A stretch of 64,000 nt of DNA, taken from NCBI GenBank assembly GCA_001051155.2, contig JYIP02000007.1:312342-376341 (forward strand), in the 5' to 3' direction. Positions 37,710 through 47,889 of this stretch are shown here, in pieces. Made by a program: the position numbers and the translations under genes. Source of the stretch: Chrysoporthe austroafricana (lineage: Eukaryota; Ascomycota; Sordariomycetes; Diaporthales; Cryphonectriaceae). The notes below the pieces were generated by a model. It saw only the letters and a program-made list of their open reading frames with translations, was not told the DNA's origin and searched no databases. Numbering within the stretch: the first letter of the stretch is position 1; each line of letters starts with the position of its first letter.

Positions 37710-38818
37710 TGGAATGCTCACTGCCATGGCCTAAGTAGGTATCTAGAAGTCCTGGCGCAACTTTGAAGCAGGTCGTGTAACAAGGCTCTTGGGCCACCCA
37801 GTGTTTTAGCTCCTCCAGGGGTCGCCACGGCGCAAGTGTGGATTGCCTGATTCGTTGTTTCAAAACTCGTCGTGCCCGCCCTCTCGACTGATCCGCCATC
37901 CGGGACGAGAGGCCCTGCCCTGTCCTGTTCTAGAGTCCATACCAGGTCTTCCGCCTCGGACCGCCCTGATAGGCATGTGACCATCTCATGCTTGTGAGGT
38001 TTCATCAGGGAGAAGAGATGACGACCCCGTCCTGCCCCCCCGGCGATGGATTAACGCTGCCGACACCCTGCCGAGGAAGACTCTCAGGAGGCTCGGAGCA
38101 CGCTGCTGGTGTTCCGAAGGGCCCATCTGTCGGTCGAGGGTTTGGGATGTCCAGAGGCCTGGTGCGAGGATGGGGCTTCTTGGGCACAGTCCAGGAGGAC
38201 ATCAAATGGCAGCCGCCCGACTGCGAGATCTCCTCCCCGGGCCGGCGCTACCCTGACGAGGGTCGTCTAGGCCTGCAAGAATGTATACCCGTGATCAGGT
38301 TGTGCATGTCGAGGGAGGAGTTTAAGTTCGGATACATCGCCTGGCTCGTGGCTCAGAAAGAAATTAAAACCTGCGACACCTTGTCTGACCTCGCAGGTCT
38401 TATGATGCAAGCAATATATTGCGACATGCCTTCACATGAGAACGAGGCTGGACCCGGGAGGCTGGCCCAGAGAGACAAGTCGCACCCGCGCGACGGCCCG
38501 ATGAGGATTAGGGCTGCAGCACTCGAACATCAGTACGGATACTCAGTAACATCGAGGCGTGTTTATCGATAAGATAGGCCACGTATTATGTACCCCAACC
38601 CACTTGTACACCTACCCCTAGCCGTACGGCGCTCAACGACGGGAAGAGCAGCCGCCTCCCAGACGCGCCCGACGCGTCTGCCGCCATCGAGCTCGAAAGC
38701 ACGGCAGGCATTCCACGCCGGCAACACCGCAGCTCAACAACTATCGAGTCCACGTCCGGCGCCCTGCAACACGCGGCCCAGCGCACACGAGCCGTCCAAG
38801 GCCATGCTCACAGTCTAA
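35813..38818. other. Intergenic, about 3 kb
   Basis: The Rac promoter and the CENP-T upstream region. A (CTG)n run lies at 37681-37708. A 194-codon frame at 37988-38572 has no motifs and weak codon bias. I see no supportable gene. Confidence 0.45.
37681..37708. repeat. (CTG)n trinucleotide run
   Basis: About nine CTG/TGC units in non-coding sequence. Confidence 0.9.
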
Positions 38819-40660
38819 ATGCCAAACGCACAGGGCTCGGCCGGGGCCTCCAAGCTCCCACTCCCTATCCGTGCCCGCCCTCCCTCCAAGATGGCGCCAT
38901 CACCAGGCCGTCCACGCAGGCGCAGCCCCCTCGAGGGCGGCACGACGCCAGCGCGCAGCGCCTCGCAGCCGTCCAGGCCCGCCGCCGGCGAGGACGACCA
39001 GCCCGCCCTGGCGCGGACCCCGGTCCGCGACCCTCGCGCCTCGGCGCCGCCCACGTCCACCACGCGCTTCTCAATCCGCACGCCCGGCAACCAGGTCGTC
39101 GACTTCCGCGCCTCGCGGCAGCTCCTCTCCGCCTCGGGCCGCAAGCAGCCGACGCAGTTCACGCCCCACGGGCGCGCCGCCATCCGCGCCCTCGACTCGC
39201 GCCGCGCCGCCATCAACGAGATCAACACCCCCGGCCGCAACAGGCGGCGCTCGATCCGCGACCAGCGCGAGACGCCGCGGGACGTCCTACGCGCCCTGAG
39301 CAAGACGCTGGCCCCCAAGAGCAAGGTGATAACGACATCGAGCTCCTCGTCGCCCGACGACCCGACAACCCCCGCCAGCGGCACGCGCAGGCGCCGGAAC
39401 GGCCGGGGCCAGAAGGCCGCAGTGACCATCCCCGAGGACCCGGACGACAGCGACGAGTTCCCAATCGACAGACCGCGCTTCTCCCTGCCGATCGATGAGG
39501 ACGCCGATAGTGACGGCGAGCTCCCGCGGCCGCCGAGGAGCAGTGGGCTCGAGGATCTGGACGACAACTTTACGATGCAGAGCATCGAGATGCCGAGGAG
39601 GGCCACGATGGGGTCGCAGAGGTTCTCCATGCGGATGAGTGACTACGGGCCGCTGGGGGACGGCCAGAGTGACGATGGGGACGGGGGCATCGACTCTGCT
39701 TTCTTCCCGCGGCCGCAGTGGGATGACGATACGGGCGACGGCACCGGAAGGAGGGGCGAGGACGCCACGCTGGAGAGGCTGGACGACGAGGCTGCGCGGC
39801 GGGATACGCTGGGCGGGCGTATCAGTGACTTCGGTGCGATCGACTTCAACCTCGATGCGGGTGATCAGAGCACGGTCGTCCTGGCGCCGCAGGTGCAGTC
39901 TTCGCCCGAGCGCCAAGGTTCGTCGCGGAACGAACCATTTGGCTTTGACGACGAGCCACCTCCTCTTGGCGATGAGCCTCCTTCCTTTGGCGATGAGCCT
40001 CCTCCCTTCGGCGACGAGATGGATGTCGGGGATGATGCGCCACTGGATTTTGCGGGAGGAGACGACGAGGACGTCGATGTCGAAGTTGACAACACGGCGA
40101 CAGGTGCCGTCATTGCGAGACAAGTATCGAAGCGGGCGGGGCCCTTGAAGAAACCGGGCAAGAGGATCTCTCGCTATGGCATCCAGTATCCGTCGCTTCC
40201 TACGAGCGTCGTCAAGCGGCTTGCGCAGCGGTTCGCAGGCAAGACCAAGATCAGCTCAGACACACTGTCGGCCATCATGCAGGCGTCAGACTGGTTCTTT
40301 GAGCAGCTTGGTGATGACCTCCGAGCGTATGCAAGCCACGCCAAGGGCCGGACGACGATCAACGAGAGCGATATGTTGGCCCTCATGAGGAGGTATGTTC
40401 ACCGGGTCCTACTCGCTGTTGTCACCTGGGTATCATTGCTTTTTGTCTGTCTCATATCGTATGTACATATCAAGCTGACCGTTCCCATTTCCAGACAACG
40501 GCAGACGAGTGCCTCAGCAACGCCTTATGCGCTTGCGCAGAGGCATCTGCCCAGAGAGCTCCTACAAGAGCTGCGTATGCCTGCTCCGGCGCCGATAAAG
40601 AAGAGACGGCGAAGGCCCGCTGCAGGAGAGGACGAGGAGGTGGGTGACGTGGAGTCATGA
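38819..40660 (+). CDS. CENPT: Inner-kinetochore protein CENP-T
   Basis: A 579-residue protein with exons 38819-40392 and 40495-40660. The C-terminus is a histone fold: RISRYGIQYPSLPTSVVKRL, then the helix around TLSAIMQASDWFFEQLGDDL, then INESDMLALMRR, with the intron just after this helix. This is the CENP-T (yeast Cnn1) domain that pairs with CENP-W on centromeric DNA. The long N-terminus is disordered, Ser/Pro-rich and acidic, with many SP/TP sites; in the family these, phosphorylated by CDK, recruit the Ndc80 complex. A fungal CENP-T signature, ETPRDVLRALSKTLAP, lies near residue 155. DEPP-type acidic repeats lie near residues 380-400. The start ATG at 38819 is the first in frame. Confidence 0.9.
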   Translation: MPNAQGSAGASKLPLPIRARPPSKMAPSPGRPRRRSPLEGGTTPARSASQPSRPAAGEDDQPALARTPVRDPRASAPPTSTTRFSIRTPGNQVVDFRASRQLLSASGRKQPTQFTPHGRAAIRALDSRRAAINEINTPGRNRRRSIRDQRETPRDVLRALSKTLAPKSKVITTSSSSSPDDPTTPASGTRRRRNGRGQKAAVTIPEDPDDSDEFPIDRPRFSLPIDEDADSDGELPRPPRSSGLEDLDDNFTMQSIEMPRRATMGSQRFSMRMSDYGPLGDGQSDDGDGGIDSAFFPRPQWDDDTGDGTGRRGEDATLERLDDEAARRDTLGGRISDFGAIDFNLDAGDQSTVVLAPQVQSSPERQGSSRNEPFGFDDEPPPLGDEPPSFGDEPPPFGDEMDVGDDAPLDFAGGDDEDVDVEVDNTATGAVIARQVSKRAGPLKKPGKRISRYGIQYPSLPTSVVKRLAQRFAGKTKISSDTLSAIMQASDWFFEQLGDDLRAYASHAKGRTTINESDMLALMRRYVHRVLLAVVTWVSLLFVCLISYVHIKLTVPISRQRQTSASATPYALAQRHLPRELLQELRMPAPAPIKKRRRRPAAGEDEEVGDVES

Positions 40661-40698
40661 CGACAATCGCCCATACCACAGCACGCGCAAGCAAGCCT

Positions 40699-41933
40699 CT
40701 ACCATTGCGTGTTCCTGCGTACGCGCTTGGCAACCTCGGACGGGGGCTTCTTAACGACCATCCACAGCATTATGGCTGTAGCGAGGGAGAGACTGTACCT
40801 GTGATGGAGTCAGCACGTATCGTCCATAATGAAGTTGGAAGGCGGTGGCGCCATGAGATGTTGGTGACCAGAGGAACAAGGCATGCAGCTTATAAAGACT
40901 GCGCATACAACGAGCACAACGAATGTATGACCAGTCCTCATACTGATGAGGTCGGAGAAGAGGACTTACCAAGTGAAGATGTACTGGGCGTGATTGTTCC
41001 TTAGGTTGACCTCTGCAGGTCTCCCCAGAGGAATGCCCTTGGCTTCATACTCCATGACCTGCATGTAGTTCGGGTCTAGATGATACCCATTAGCAGGCCT
41101 GTCCGCAGAAATACTATTCTTCACGAGAGAGCTGCCCTCGCGGCCGAAGGCGTAAAGCACTTACCCATCGTAGCCTCAATCCAGACCGGCTGTGCACCCG
41201 TCAGCTCGGCCATCTGCCGCACGTCCGGGAAGTAGAATTCGCCTTTGTCCGGCCGGTTCTCGGGCGTGAACATGTTCTTCTTCCACGGCTCCCGCAACAT
41301 TCCCTCCACCACCACCTCCCCATCCGGCATCGCCTCCCTCGCCCTCGCCCGCCTATCCCCCAGCCGCTTCGAGATCCACCCCCTGTTCACAAGCACCGTG
41401 CTCCCGCCATCCCTCTCGAGCGGCGTGACGACCATGTACCCCTGCTCGCCGTCCCGCATCCGCGGGCCGACCAGCATCTCCTGGTCGTGCCGGAACCGGC
41501 CCCGCGTGATCACCCGCCTGTAGTCGAAGTCGCCGACGGCGTCCGCGTCGACGCGCGGCGGCAGCGGCAGCGGCTCCCGCACGAGCCGGTCCTCGCACTT
41601 GGCGAGAAGGTCCGTCTTCCACTGCAGCCGGTACACCTGCCACGTGCCCAGCGCGAACGCCGTGACGGGGATCACGGCGAGGATGAGCAGCCCGGGCCCG
41701 TGCCGCCGCCCGGTGCGCACGAGCTGCGGCGGGTTGTCGAGGATGGAGTGGAAGTCCGGGTCGTCGGCCGGCTGGCGGGGCTCGTGCTGGGCGGCGCGGC
41801 GCCGCGTCTGGGAGAAGGGCTGCTGGCGGCGACAGGGCGTCGTGCGGGGCCTGGGGGCTGCGTGTGAGAGGAGGGTCTGGACGGCCTGCCTGGCCGGCGA
41901 GGGCCTCGCCAGGCGCGCGAACGCCTTCATCAT
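40699..41933 (-). CDS. SHY1: SURF1/SHY1 cytochrome c oxidase assembly factor
   Basis: A 324-residue mitochondrial inner-membrane protein needed to assemble cytochrome c oxidase, helping with haem a/Cox1 maturation. Exons are 41933-41165, 41075-40970 and 40798-40699. There is an Arg/Ser/Ala-rich presequence with no acidic residues in the first 45 positions. Span 1 is about residues 80-98 (LLILAVIPVTAFALGTWQ, the SURF1 GxWQ motif) and span 2 is near the C-terminus (YSLSLATAIMLWMVV). Conserved blocks include FDYRRVITRGRF, VLVNRGWISK and LRNNHAQYIFTW. It is convergent with CENP-T: the stop codons are only 38 bp apart, so the 3' ends must overlap. Confidence 0.95.
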
Positions 41934-42524
41934 GGGTCGGAGCTCCGGAGCTCAGAAGACGCGAACCGGTGTCTCCTCCGGTAGGGTGTGGGCGACGTGC
42001 TAGCTAGAGACGTAGATTCTCCTCCTGTAGGAAGTACTAGCGAAGCGTATGCAGATGCAGGGACTTCAGGCTGTGAACACCTCTTTCGTCCTTGTGGTGG
42101 GATTCGTGAGGCTTGTGAGAATGGGATTATCGGAAGTTTTGGGAGATGATGCAACGAGCTTTAGGCGATTGGCCAGTGGAGCTTCCAGGGCTGCAGCTTA
42201 CCGAGCAGGGGGGTCGGCGTGGGGAGGGGCGTTAACTCCCGAGCTTTGGCGATGTCTCACAGCAACTTGCGTCAGTGCTACGCTGGACTTAATTACTGTA
42301 CAGACATGTCCTGCCCACTTACCGAAAGGTGGCAGCAACTTGCCGACCGACGTAATCGAGGAACCCCATAGCCTACTGCTATTGTTATTTCTAGCATTCG
42401 CCTCTATCTCTTAGAAACCCCCTAATCTTCTCTGCAGGCCTATCATCTGCGCTCATTGCACGCATATTGTTTACTGTTACCTGAGCCGAGGAGGGTGCCT
42501 CCCTGAGAAAATACACCTCACAAG
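41934..42524. promoter_or_regulatory. Divergent promoter region, SHY1 and UBX gene
   Basis: A 591-bp space between two divergent start codons. I see no gene, and no individual element is assigned with confidence. Confidence 0.5.
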
Positions 42525-44071
42525 ATGGTGTTCTTCACCGGCACACTGCAAGAAGGCATATCGACCGCCCTGCAGCAGTCGAAGCTTGTCGTCTGCTTCG
42601 TGACGGACGGCCAAGAGGAGAGCAAGACGTGGGAGGATGAGTTCCTGACGGACGGCGCCATCGCGCCCTCGCTGGAGAGGGATGCCGTCGTGCTCAGGCT
42701 GGAGGCCGGGTCGCAGGAGGCGGGATATCTGGCCGCCATTTTCCCGCTGCCCAAGGTCCCTACGCTGGTGGTCATCAAGGACGGACAGCTGAAGGAGTAT
42801 GTCGCTGCCGGCACGGAGAAGGAGGAATTCTTGAGGAGGGTTGGGAACGCTTTCGCAGCGCAGGCGGGAAGCCAGGGGCAGGCTGGCTCCAGTACTTCTT
42901 CCGTTGTGCAGGCGGCGGCTCCTCAAGCTCCCGCAGCGGCAGTCTCTTCGACAGATACCCCGACGGCCGCCGCCCCAGCTCAGACTACTACGCCTGGCGG
43001 TCAAGCAACACCAACCTCGAGTACGTCCGGGGCCCCTGCTCCACAACCTAGTGAGGCAGACCGGCGACGCGAGGCAGCACGCAAAGAACGCGACGAGATC
43101 GAAAAGGAACGGCGCCGCAAGGCGAAGGGGAAGATGGTCGCCGAGGAGCCCCCGAACCAGGACCCGGACCCCAAGGCGAAGCAGGACGACGCGGTGAAGA
43201 AAGCCTCGCAGCAGCTCGAAGAGCGCAAGACCAAGGCGCGCGAGGAGAGGGCGCGCGTGCTGAAGCTCATCGCGGACGACAAGGCCGAGCGGAAGGCGCG
43301 GGAGGAGGAGCGGAGGCTGGAGAGGAAGTCGGAGCGACGGGCCGCGGCGGGCGAGGCGAGCACGCCTGTCCCAGAGGCTGTCTCCTCCTCCTTCGCCGCG
43401 GGCCCACCGGCCAAGAGAAGACACGACCAGTGCGCTATCCAGGTCCGGCTCTTCGACGGGTCGACCATCCGGACGCGTTTCCCGTCCCGAGCTACGCTGT
43501 CCCATGACGTCCGGAAGTGGGTCGACGAGAGCCGCACCGACGGGCAGGACCCGTACACGTTCAAGGTGATCCTCACACCGCTGCCGAACCGCGCGATCGA
43601 CCACGCCACGGAGGAGGAGCAGAGCCTCGAGGATCTGGGGCTGACACCGAGCTCGACGCTCGTGCTGACGCCAGTGGACCGGTACTCGGAGGCCTACACA
43701 AGCCTGAATGCCGGGCTGACGAGCCCCACGTCGAGGATCTTTACCGCCGTACTGGCTTTCGTGATGAACATCTTGAGCGGAATTGCGGGTGCGCTTGGGG
43801 GTCTGGGATCGGGTGGGAGTGCTGGAGGTGGACAGGAGAGTGCTGCTCGGCAGGACCAGGGCCAGTCCCAAGCGTCGACATCAGGAAGGGATGGTGGCGG
43901 GCGTATCAAGGGGTTTCAGAATCCTAATGACCAGCGGAGGGACCATCAGCTCTACAACGGCAACTCGGTAAGTTCTCTCTGACCCTTGTGAACAGTGCTA
44001 TAAGCAACGATCCTGACGAGGGACAGCTGAATTTTGAGCCCCGGAACGACGAAGATGACAAGGACAAGTAG
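42525..44071 (+). CDS. UBX-domain protein with thioredoxin-like N-terminus
   Basis: A 495-residue protein with exons 42525-43967 and 44027-44071. Residues 1-107 resemble the UAS/thioredoxin-like fold (MVFFTGTLQEGISTAL, WEDEFLTDGAIAPSL, LPKVPTLVVIKDG). An Ala/Pro/Thr linker and a highly charged coiled coil follow (about 175-275). The UBX domain is at about 303-385 (IQVRLFDGSTIRTRFPS to LGLTPSSTLVLTPVDRY). A hydrophobic stretch rich in A, I and G follows at about 405-430 (FTAVLAFVMNILSGIAGALG), consistent with a membrane hairpin. UBX proteins bind Cdc48/p97; this layout resembles UBXN4/erasin, an ER-membrane ERAD adaptor. The acidic tail (NDEDDKDK) comes from the small last exon. Confidence 0.88.
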
Positions 44072-44587
44072 AACTCTAGACCTGGTTCACTTCCCGGAAT
44101 GTGGACTTGGAGGCTGTTGGAATTCTGTGATATTACTTCACAAGTATTTGCGGAGCGTCGCTACTTCTAATCGCAATGCATTGCAATCATGTGCAACTAG
44201 GTTGTGTTGAGTCGAGATTTTTCTCCCGATTTTCCTATATCCCGGTCAGGCCCGCGAGGGCCGAGTGACACCCAATGTCTCTGGCTCCGTCTCTTAATTC
44301 TTTACAAGAGATGGCGCACTCCCATCAAGTCATCCACGAATACACCGCTCCTGTCCCATTACGTGTTTATTCCTTGGCCTTTTTTTTTTTTTTTTTTTTT
44401 CCCACCCACCCCTTCCCCGCCCCCCTACTTTTCGGCCGCCCCCACCTGCGGGGTGGGGACCAAGGGCTTCACGAGCGGCATGGACGAGCACCAGGGCAAC
44501 ATGTCGATCTGCGGCTGGTACATGGAGCAGCTGAAGGCCTGCCAGGCCGCTGCCAGCAAGTACTAGGCCTGGCAACNGTTGCCAGGC
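44072..44587. other. 3' flank with poly-T and a decayed inverted MIX17 copy
   Basis: About 300 bp of ordinary flank is followed by 21 T at 44380-44400. C/G-rich sequence comes next and turns, with increasing fidelity, into an inverted copy of the MIX17 3' end. It stops at the single N at 44577. Confidence 0.75.
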
Positions 44588-44695
44588 CTAGTACTTGCTG
44601 GCAGCGGCCTGGCAGGCCTTCAGCTGCTCCATGTACCAGCCGCAGATCGACATGTTGCCCTGGTGCTCGTCCATGCAGCTCGTGAAGCTCTTGGT
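44459..44695. repeat. Near-perfect palindrome centred on a single N
   Basis: The arms 44459-44576 and 44578-44695 (118 bp each) are inverted copies with only two mismatches (44465 and 44477), separated by one N at 44577. The right arm is the 3' coding end of MIX17. The left arm encodes the same C-terminal peptide on the plus strand, but with the Cys of the first CX9C pair changed to Gly. Left of 44459 the similarity continues with rising mismatch density. Confidence 0.92.
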
Positions 44696-45198
44696 CGCCA
44701 TCGCGCAGTTGGGGTCGGCCTGCTGGTTGGCGTAGTACGAGTTCTGCTGCTGGGGCGCAGCGGCCTGCTGCGAGGCCTCGGCTGGCTCGCTGGAGGAGGA
44801 ACCACCGAACATGCCCATTATGCCGTTGGCGACGGTGTGGCCGACCGCGACGCCTCTGTATACAGGATGTCTTGTTAGCACTTTCTTGCCACATCCCATG
44901 CTTTCTTTTCTTCATCTGCCGGCCCCCCGGGGGCGCCCTCAAGAAACTGCCAAATGCAGGGAACAGGGGCAACAACGTACGCAGCAGTGCTGGCCATCTG
45001 CCCAAACAGCCCCGAGCCACCGGATGACGCAGGCGCTTGCACGGTAGGAGGCGGCTGGTGAGGAGCCTGGGTCGCGGGCGCGGCGTAGGTGGCGGCTGGC
45101 CGGGTTTGCTGCTGGGACTGGGGCTGGGTGGAAGTGCGCGTGGGGACGGTCGGCCGCGCGGGTGCGCGACCAGCGCCTGCGGATCTCTGGCGAGGCAT
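44588..45198 (-). CDS. MIX17: Twin-CX9C mitochondrial protein, MIX17/CHCHD2-CHCHD10 type
   Basis: A 161-residue intermembrane-space protein with exons 45198-44981 and 44855-44588. The N-terminus is basic and Pro/Gln/Thr-rich (MPRQRSAGAGRAPARPT) and could act as a presequence. A Gly/Ala hydrophobic segment follows (GVAVGHTVANGIMGMFGG), as in CHCHD2 and CHCHD10. The CHCH domain has two CX9C pairs (C-AMATKSFTS-C and C-GWYMEQLKA-C), the substrate pattern of the Mia40 import pathway. The protein ends ASKY. Fungal members (Mix17/Mic17) support respiration. The stop codon lies 10 bp from the N at 44577, so the gene is complete but sits at a suspect junction. Confidence 0.92.
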
Positions 45199-46413
45199 TT
45201 TGGGGTTGGTGTGTAGGCGAGAAGAGTGTCGGGAAGAGTGTCGTGAGGAGGTTGGGGGAGGGAGGGGGTGCGAGGTTGAAAGTCCGGGGCAGGTCGCAAA
45301 AATTGGCTTAGGTAATGGGCCTGGAAGCCAATGGAATTCATGCTAATTCTCACATGGGTTCGGGGCCTTATGGGCAGGGGGGCGGCGGGTAGCAGCAACC
45401 CTGCAGCACTGGGTCACTTCAAGAAGGGATCGGGGTTGGTATAGCACTACTAGGTCAATATCAAAGAAAATATGATCGTAAGTTACATATATATATATAT
45501 ATATATATAAGTGCAGTTATATTTATGTCATGTAGACAGACAGACGAGGAACAAATTTCACACTATCATGAGGAAAGTAGATTTGGAAGTTAACAAAGCC
45601 AGAATGAAATACGGCGCGGCGGCTTGGGGAACAGGTACACCGTCCTATACGCCTTCATCGTTGGATTAGTCTTGAAATGGCCTTGACTGCGGATTAAGTT
45701 ACGGCTCTGCACTCCTGATAATCAGGAAATAGAACTTGTCCTCACCGCAGAAGAGAAATCATCTCAATGTCATGATATGAATTTGATGTGGGTATCTCTG
45801 TTTTTCAGCCTTGAAACCCCCAAGGTGCCTAACCCCATTGCCACTGCTCTCTTACACCAAAGACAAAAAATCCATCCCAAGCTTCAATCAAGTCATCGAC
45901 CGTGTGTGCGGGGCGTCCGATTGTTTTGATTGCTAAAGATCGAGGCCTCGCGGAGAGAGGGGCACAGATCAAAGCTCAGCGTCTGTCTGCAAACACTCCT
46001 TGGTCCGTACTGAAGGCAGGTCCGTGAAACTGCGTCTTGCAAACTTTCAATGATGGCACTTTGACGGCTTGTGGGGCAATTTCGTCTCCGCCAATAAAGT
46101 AATCGTAGCTAGGCGATGATAGTCGGACACCAGCTGATTAACGGCGCACACGCTTGTCGCCGTTCGGAGGGCATGCAACGCTGCCCACACAGCGTCAACA
46201 GGCATTTTGACGACTATGCTGCAGGGGGCAGGACCGGAGTGACAGTACATGCCAGGCCGTAGCAAGGTCGGCCGTTTCAACTGATAGGCAGGGTAGCAGG
46301 TAAGTAAGGAGAGCTGAAATTGTTGCAAGTATGCCGCGGGGGTAGTAACTCACAGTACAGCGGGCATCTTGGCCCCGTATTTGACGGTGAAATTGAATTG
46401 GGTAAGGGATTAC
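45199..46413. other. Intergenic with TA repeat
   Basis: The MIX17 promoter and LRP1 3' flank. It holds a (TA)n run at 45487-45509 and relatively A/T-rich sequence. I see no gene. Confidence 0.5.
45487..45509. repeat. (TA)n microsatellite
   Basis: A pure TA dinucleotide tract. Confidence 0.9.
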
Positions 46414-47151
46414 TTAATTATTCCTCTTGCCCTTCTTGTTCTTCCTCTCGCCTTTGGACTTCGCGCCCCTGGACTTCTTGGGCTTCTTCTTATCCGGCTC
46501 CTTAATCTGGCCCTCTTCAGCCGAGCTGTCCCCGCCAGGGTTCTCAGCCTCGGCAGCCTCCGTAACAGTCTCGGAGCCTTCGGCGGGTCTCTTCTTGCCC
46601 TTCTCGGCAGCCGCCTTCGCAGCCGTTTTCTCGGCGGCCTTCTCGCGCTCCCTGGCCAACTTCTCCTTCAGCTTGGCGTTGATGTCGGCGTTGTCAGCCT
46701 GTAGATCGGGTGAGCATTGCAATACGTCGAGAGAGAGCGTGTGGAAATCATACCAAGTCAGCCTTGATGAAGCGGATAGCTGCCTGCTTGTCGAGAGCCT
46801 GCGTCCTCTCGGCAGGCGGCTCTTCGGCCTTTTTAATCTTCTCAAAATACTGCTTCAGGCGAGCAAGCTCTTTTGAGATCGGGTGCGTCTTTGTGTCCAC
46901 ACCGCCTAGGCGCAGGGCGGCTTGGGAAGTGTCAGTGAGAGAAGCCAAGAGAACATGAGTAATAGTATCTCACAGTGCAGGGAGCTCTCGATAGCGTACG
47001 CGACAGCAACATATAGCTTGGCCCGGTCGAGCAGAGGGAGCTTTGATGCGGTCTCGTCCAGGTTTGAGAGGAGAGGTTTCAGCGAAGCCTCCAGTCCATC
47101 GATGTTGCCATCGAGTCTGTCGAGCTGCGCCGTGATGTCTGTGACGTCCAT
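46414..47151 (-). CDS. LRP1: Nuclear exosome cofactor LRP1/Rrp47 (C1D family)
   Basis: A 209-residue protein with exons 47151-46974, 46920-46754 and 46698-46414. The N-terminal Sas10/C1D domain covers about residues 5-105 (LDRLDGNIDGLEASLKPLL, LDRAKLYVAVAYAIESSLHS, then ALRLGGVDTKTHPISKELAR and LKQYFEKIKKAE). The tail is Lys/Glu/Ala-rich and ends in a basic cluster (KGERKNKKGKRNN) typical of RNA-binding partners of the exosome. In the family Lrp1 binds and stabilises Rrp6 and assists 3' processing of rRNA and snoRNA. The start at 47151 (MDVTDITAQL) is the first ATG and fits the family. It is divergent from the PanE-like gene. Confidence 0.92.
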
Positions 47152-47889
47152 GGTGGGCAAGGCTGAGGGTCTGCTGGCGAGCGTCGCGATGAATGAAGGC
47201 TCGGCGAAACAGAGTAGTACAGATGGACCAAGCCGGGAGTTGCAGAGGCCGGTCTAGCGAGCCCCGTTGAGATCACGCACTGTCTGGGCGTCGTGGACGA
47301 GACTTGACGATACTTTCTGTTCCCCAAAGAGGTACAGGCAGATTAGGTGGATTTTTGAAGTCTCACCACAGCAAAAGTACGCTGAAGTCGCTGCGCGGTT
47401 GAAAATTGCATGTGCAAGAAGTCGATCAGAGACGCACGGCTGCAGGGATTGGAGCAGGGGTGGTTCCAGTCCTGCAGGTCGACGACCATTCAAGCCGCTA
47501 AAAATTTAGAGACGATCCGCTTGCTAGAAAAAATGTCCCCATCATCCAGCTTCGACGACTGTTGCCTCCCGCGCAGGGTCCATCTCCTTCACATTCTCCC
47601 ACCCGCCATGAAATGAGGACGACCAGAACGTCATCTGCGTCCAGATGATCTAATATCATCCCAATATTCCCACCAGCAGTCACTGATCTGTGGTCCCACT
47701 CATACGGCTGTCCTTGTCCACGACACGCGAGACGAACCGCGAGGGCATCACCCATCGCGTCCGGTCTGGAGGTGCGCATCCTTCGAGAAGAAGCCCGCCC
47801 TCGACCAACACCGTTGCTATGCTCTTTCAAGGCCCCTGAGGACGTTATTCAATCTGTATTCCTTACGCTGCAGTCTACCGCTATCGCGG
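47152..47889. promoter_or_regulatory. Divergent region, LRP1 and PanE-like gene
   Basis: A divergent intergenic space of about 740 bp. Its right end probably contains the true 5' coding end of the PanE-like gene (from about 47819). Confidence 0.5.

Noticed and set aside
37988..38572. 194-codon plus-strand frame
   Set aside because: No family motif, weak third-position bias, and no splice partners.
44401..44576. Second, plus-strand MIX17-like CHCH fragment as a gene or pseudogene
   Set aside because: It is the left arm of the N-centred inverted duplication and decays like sequencing error, so it is not annotated as a pseudogene.
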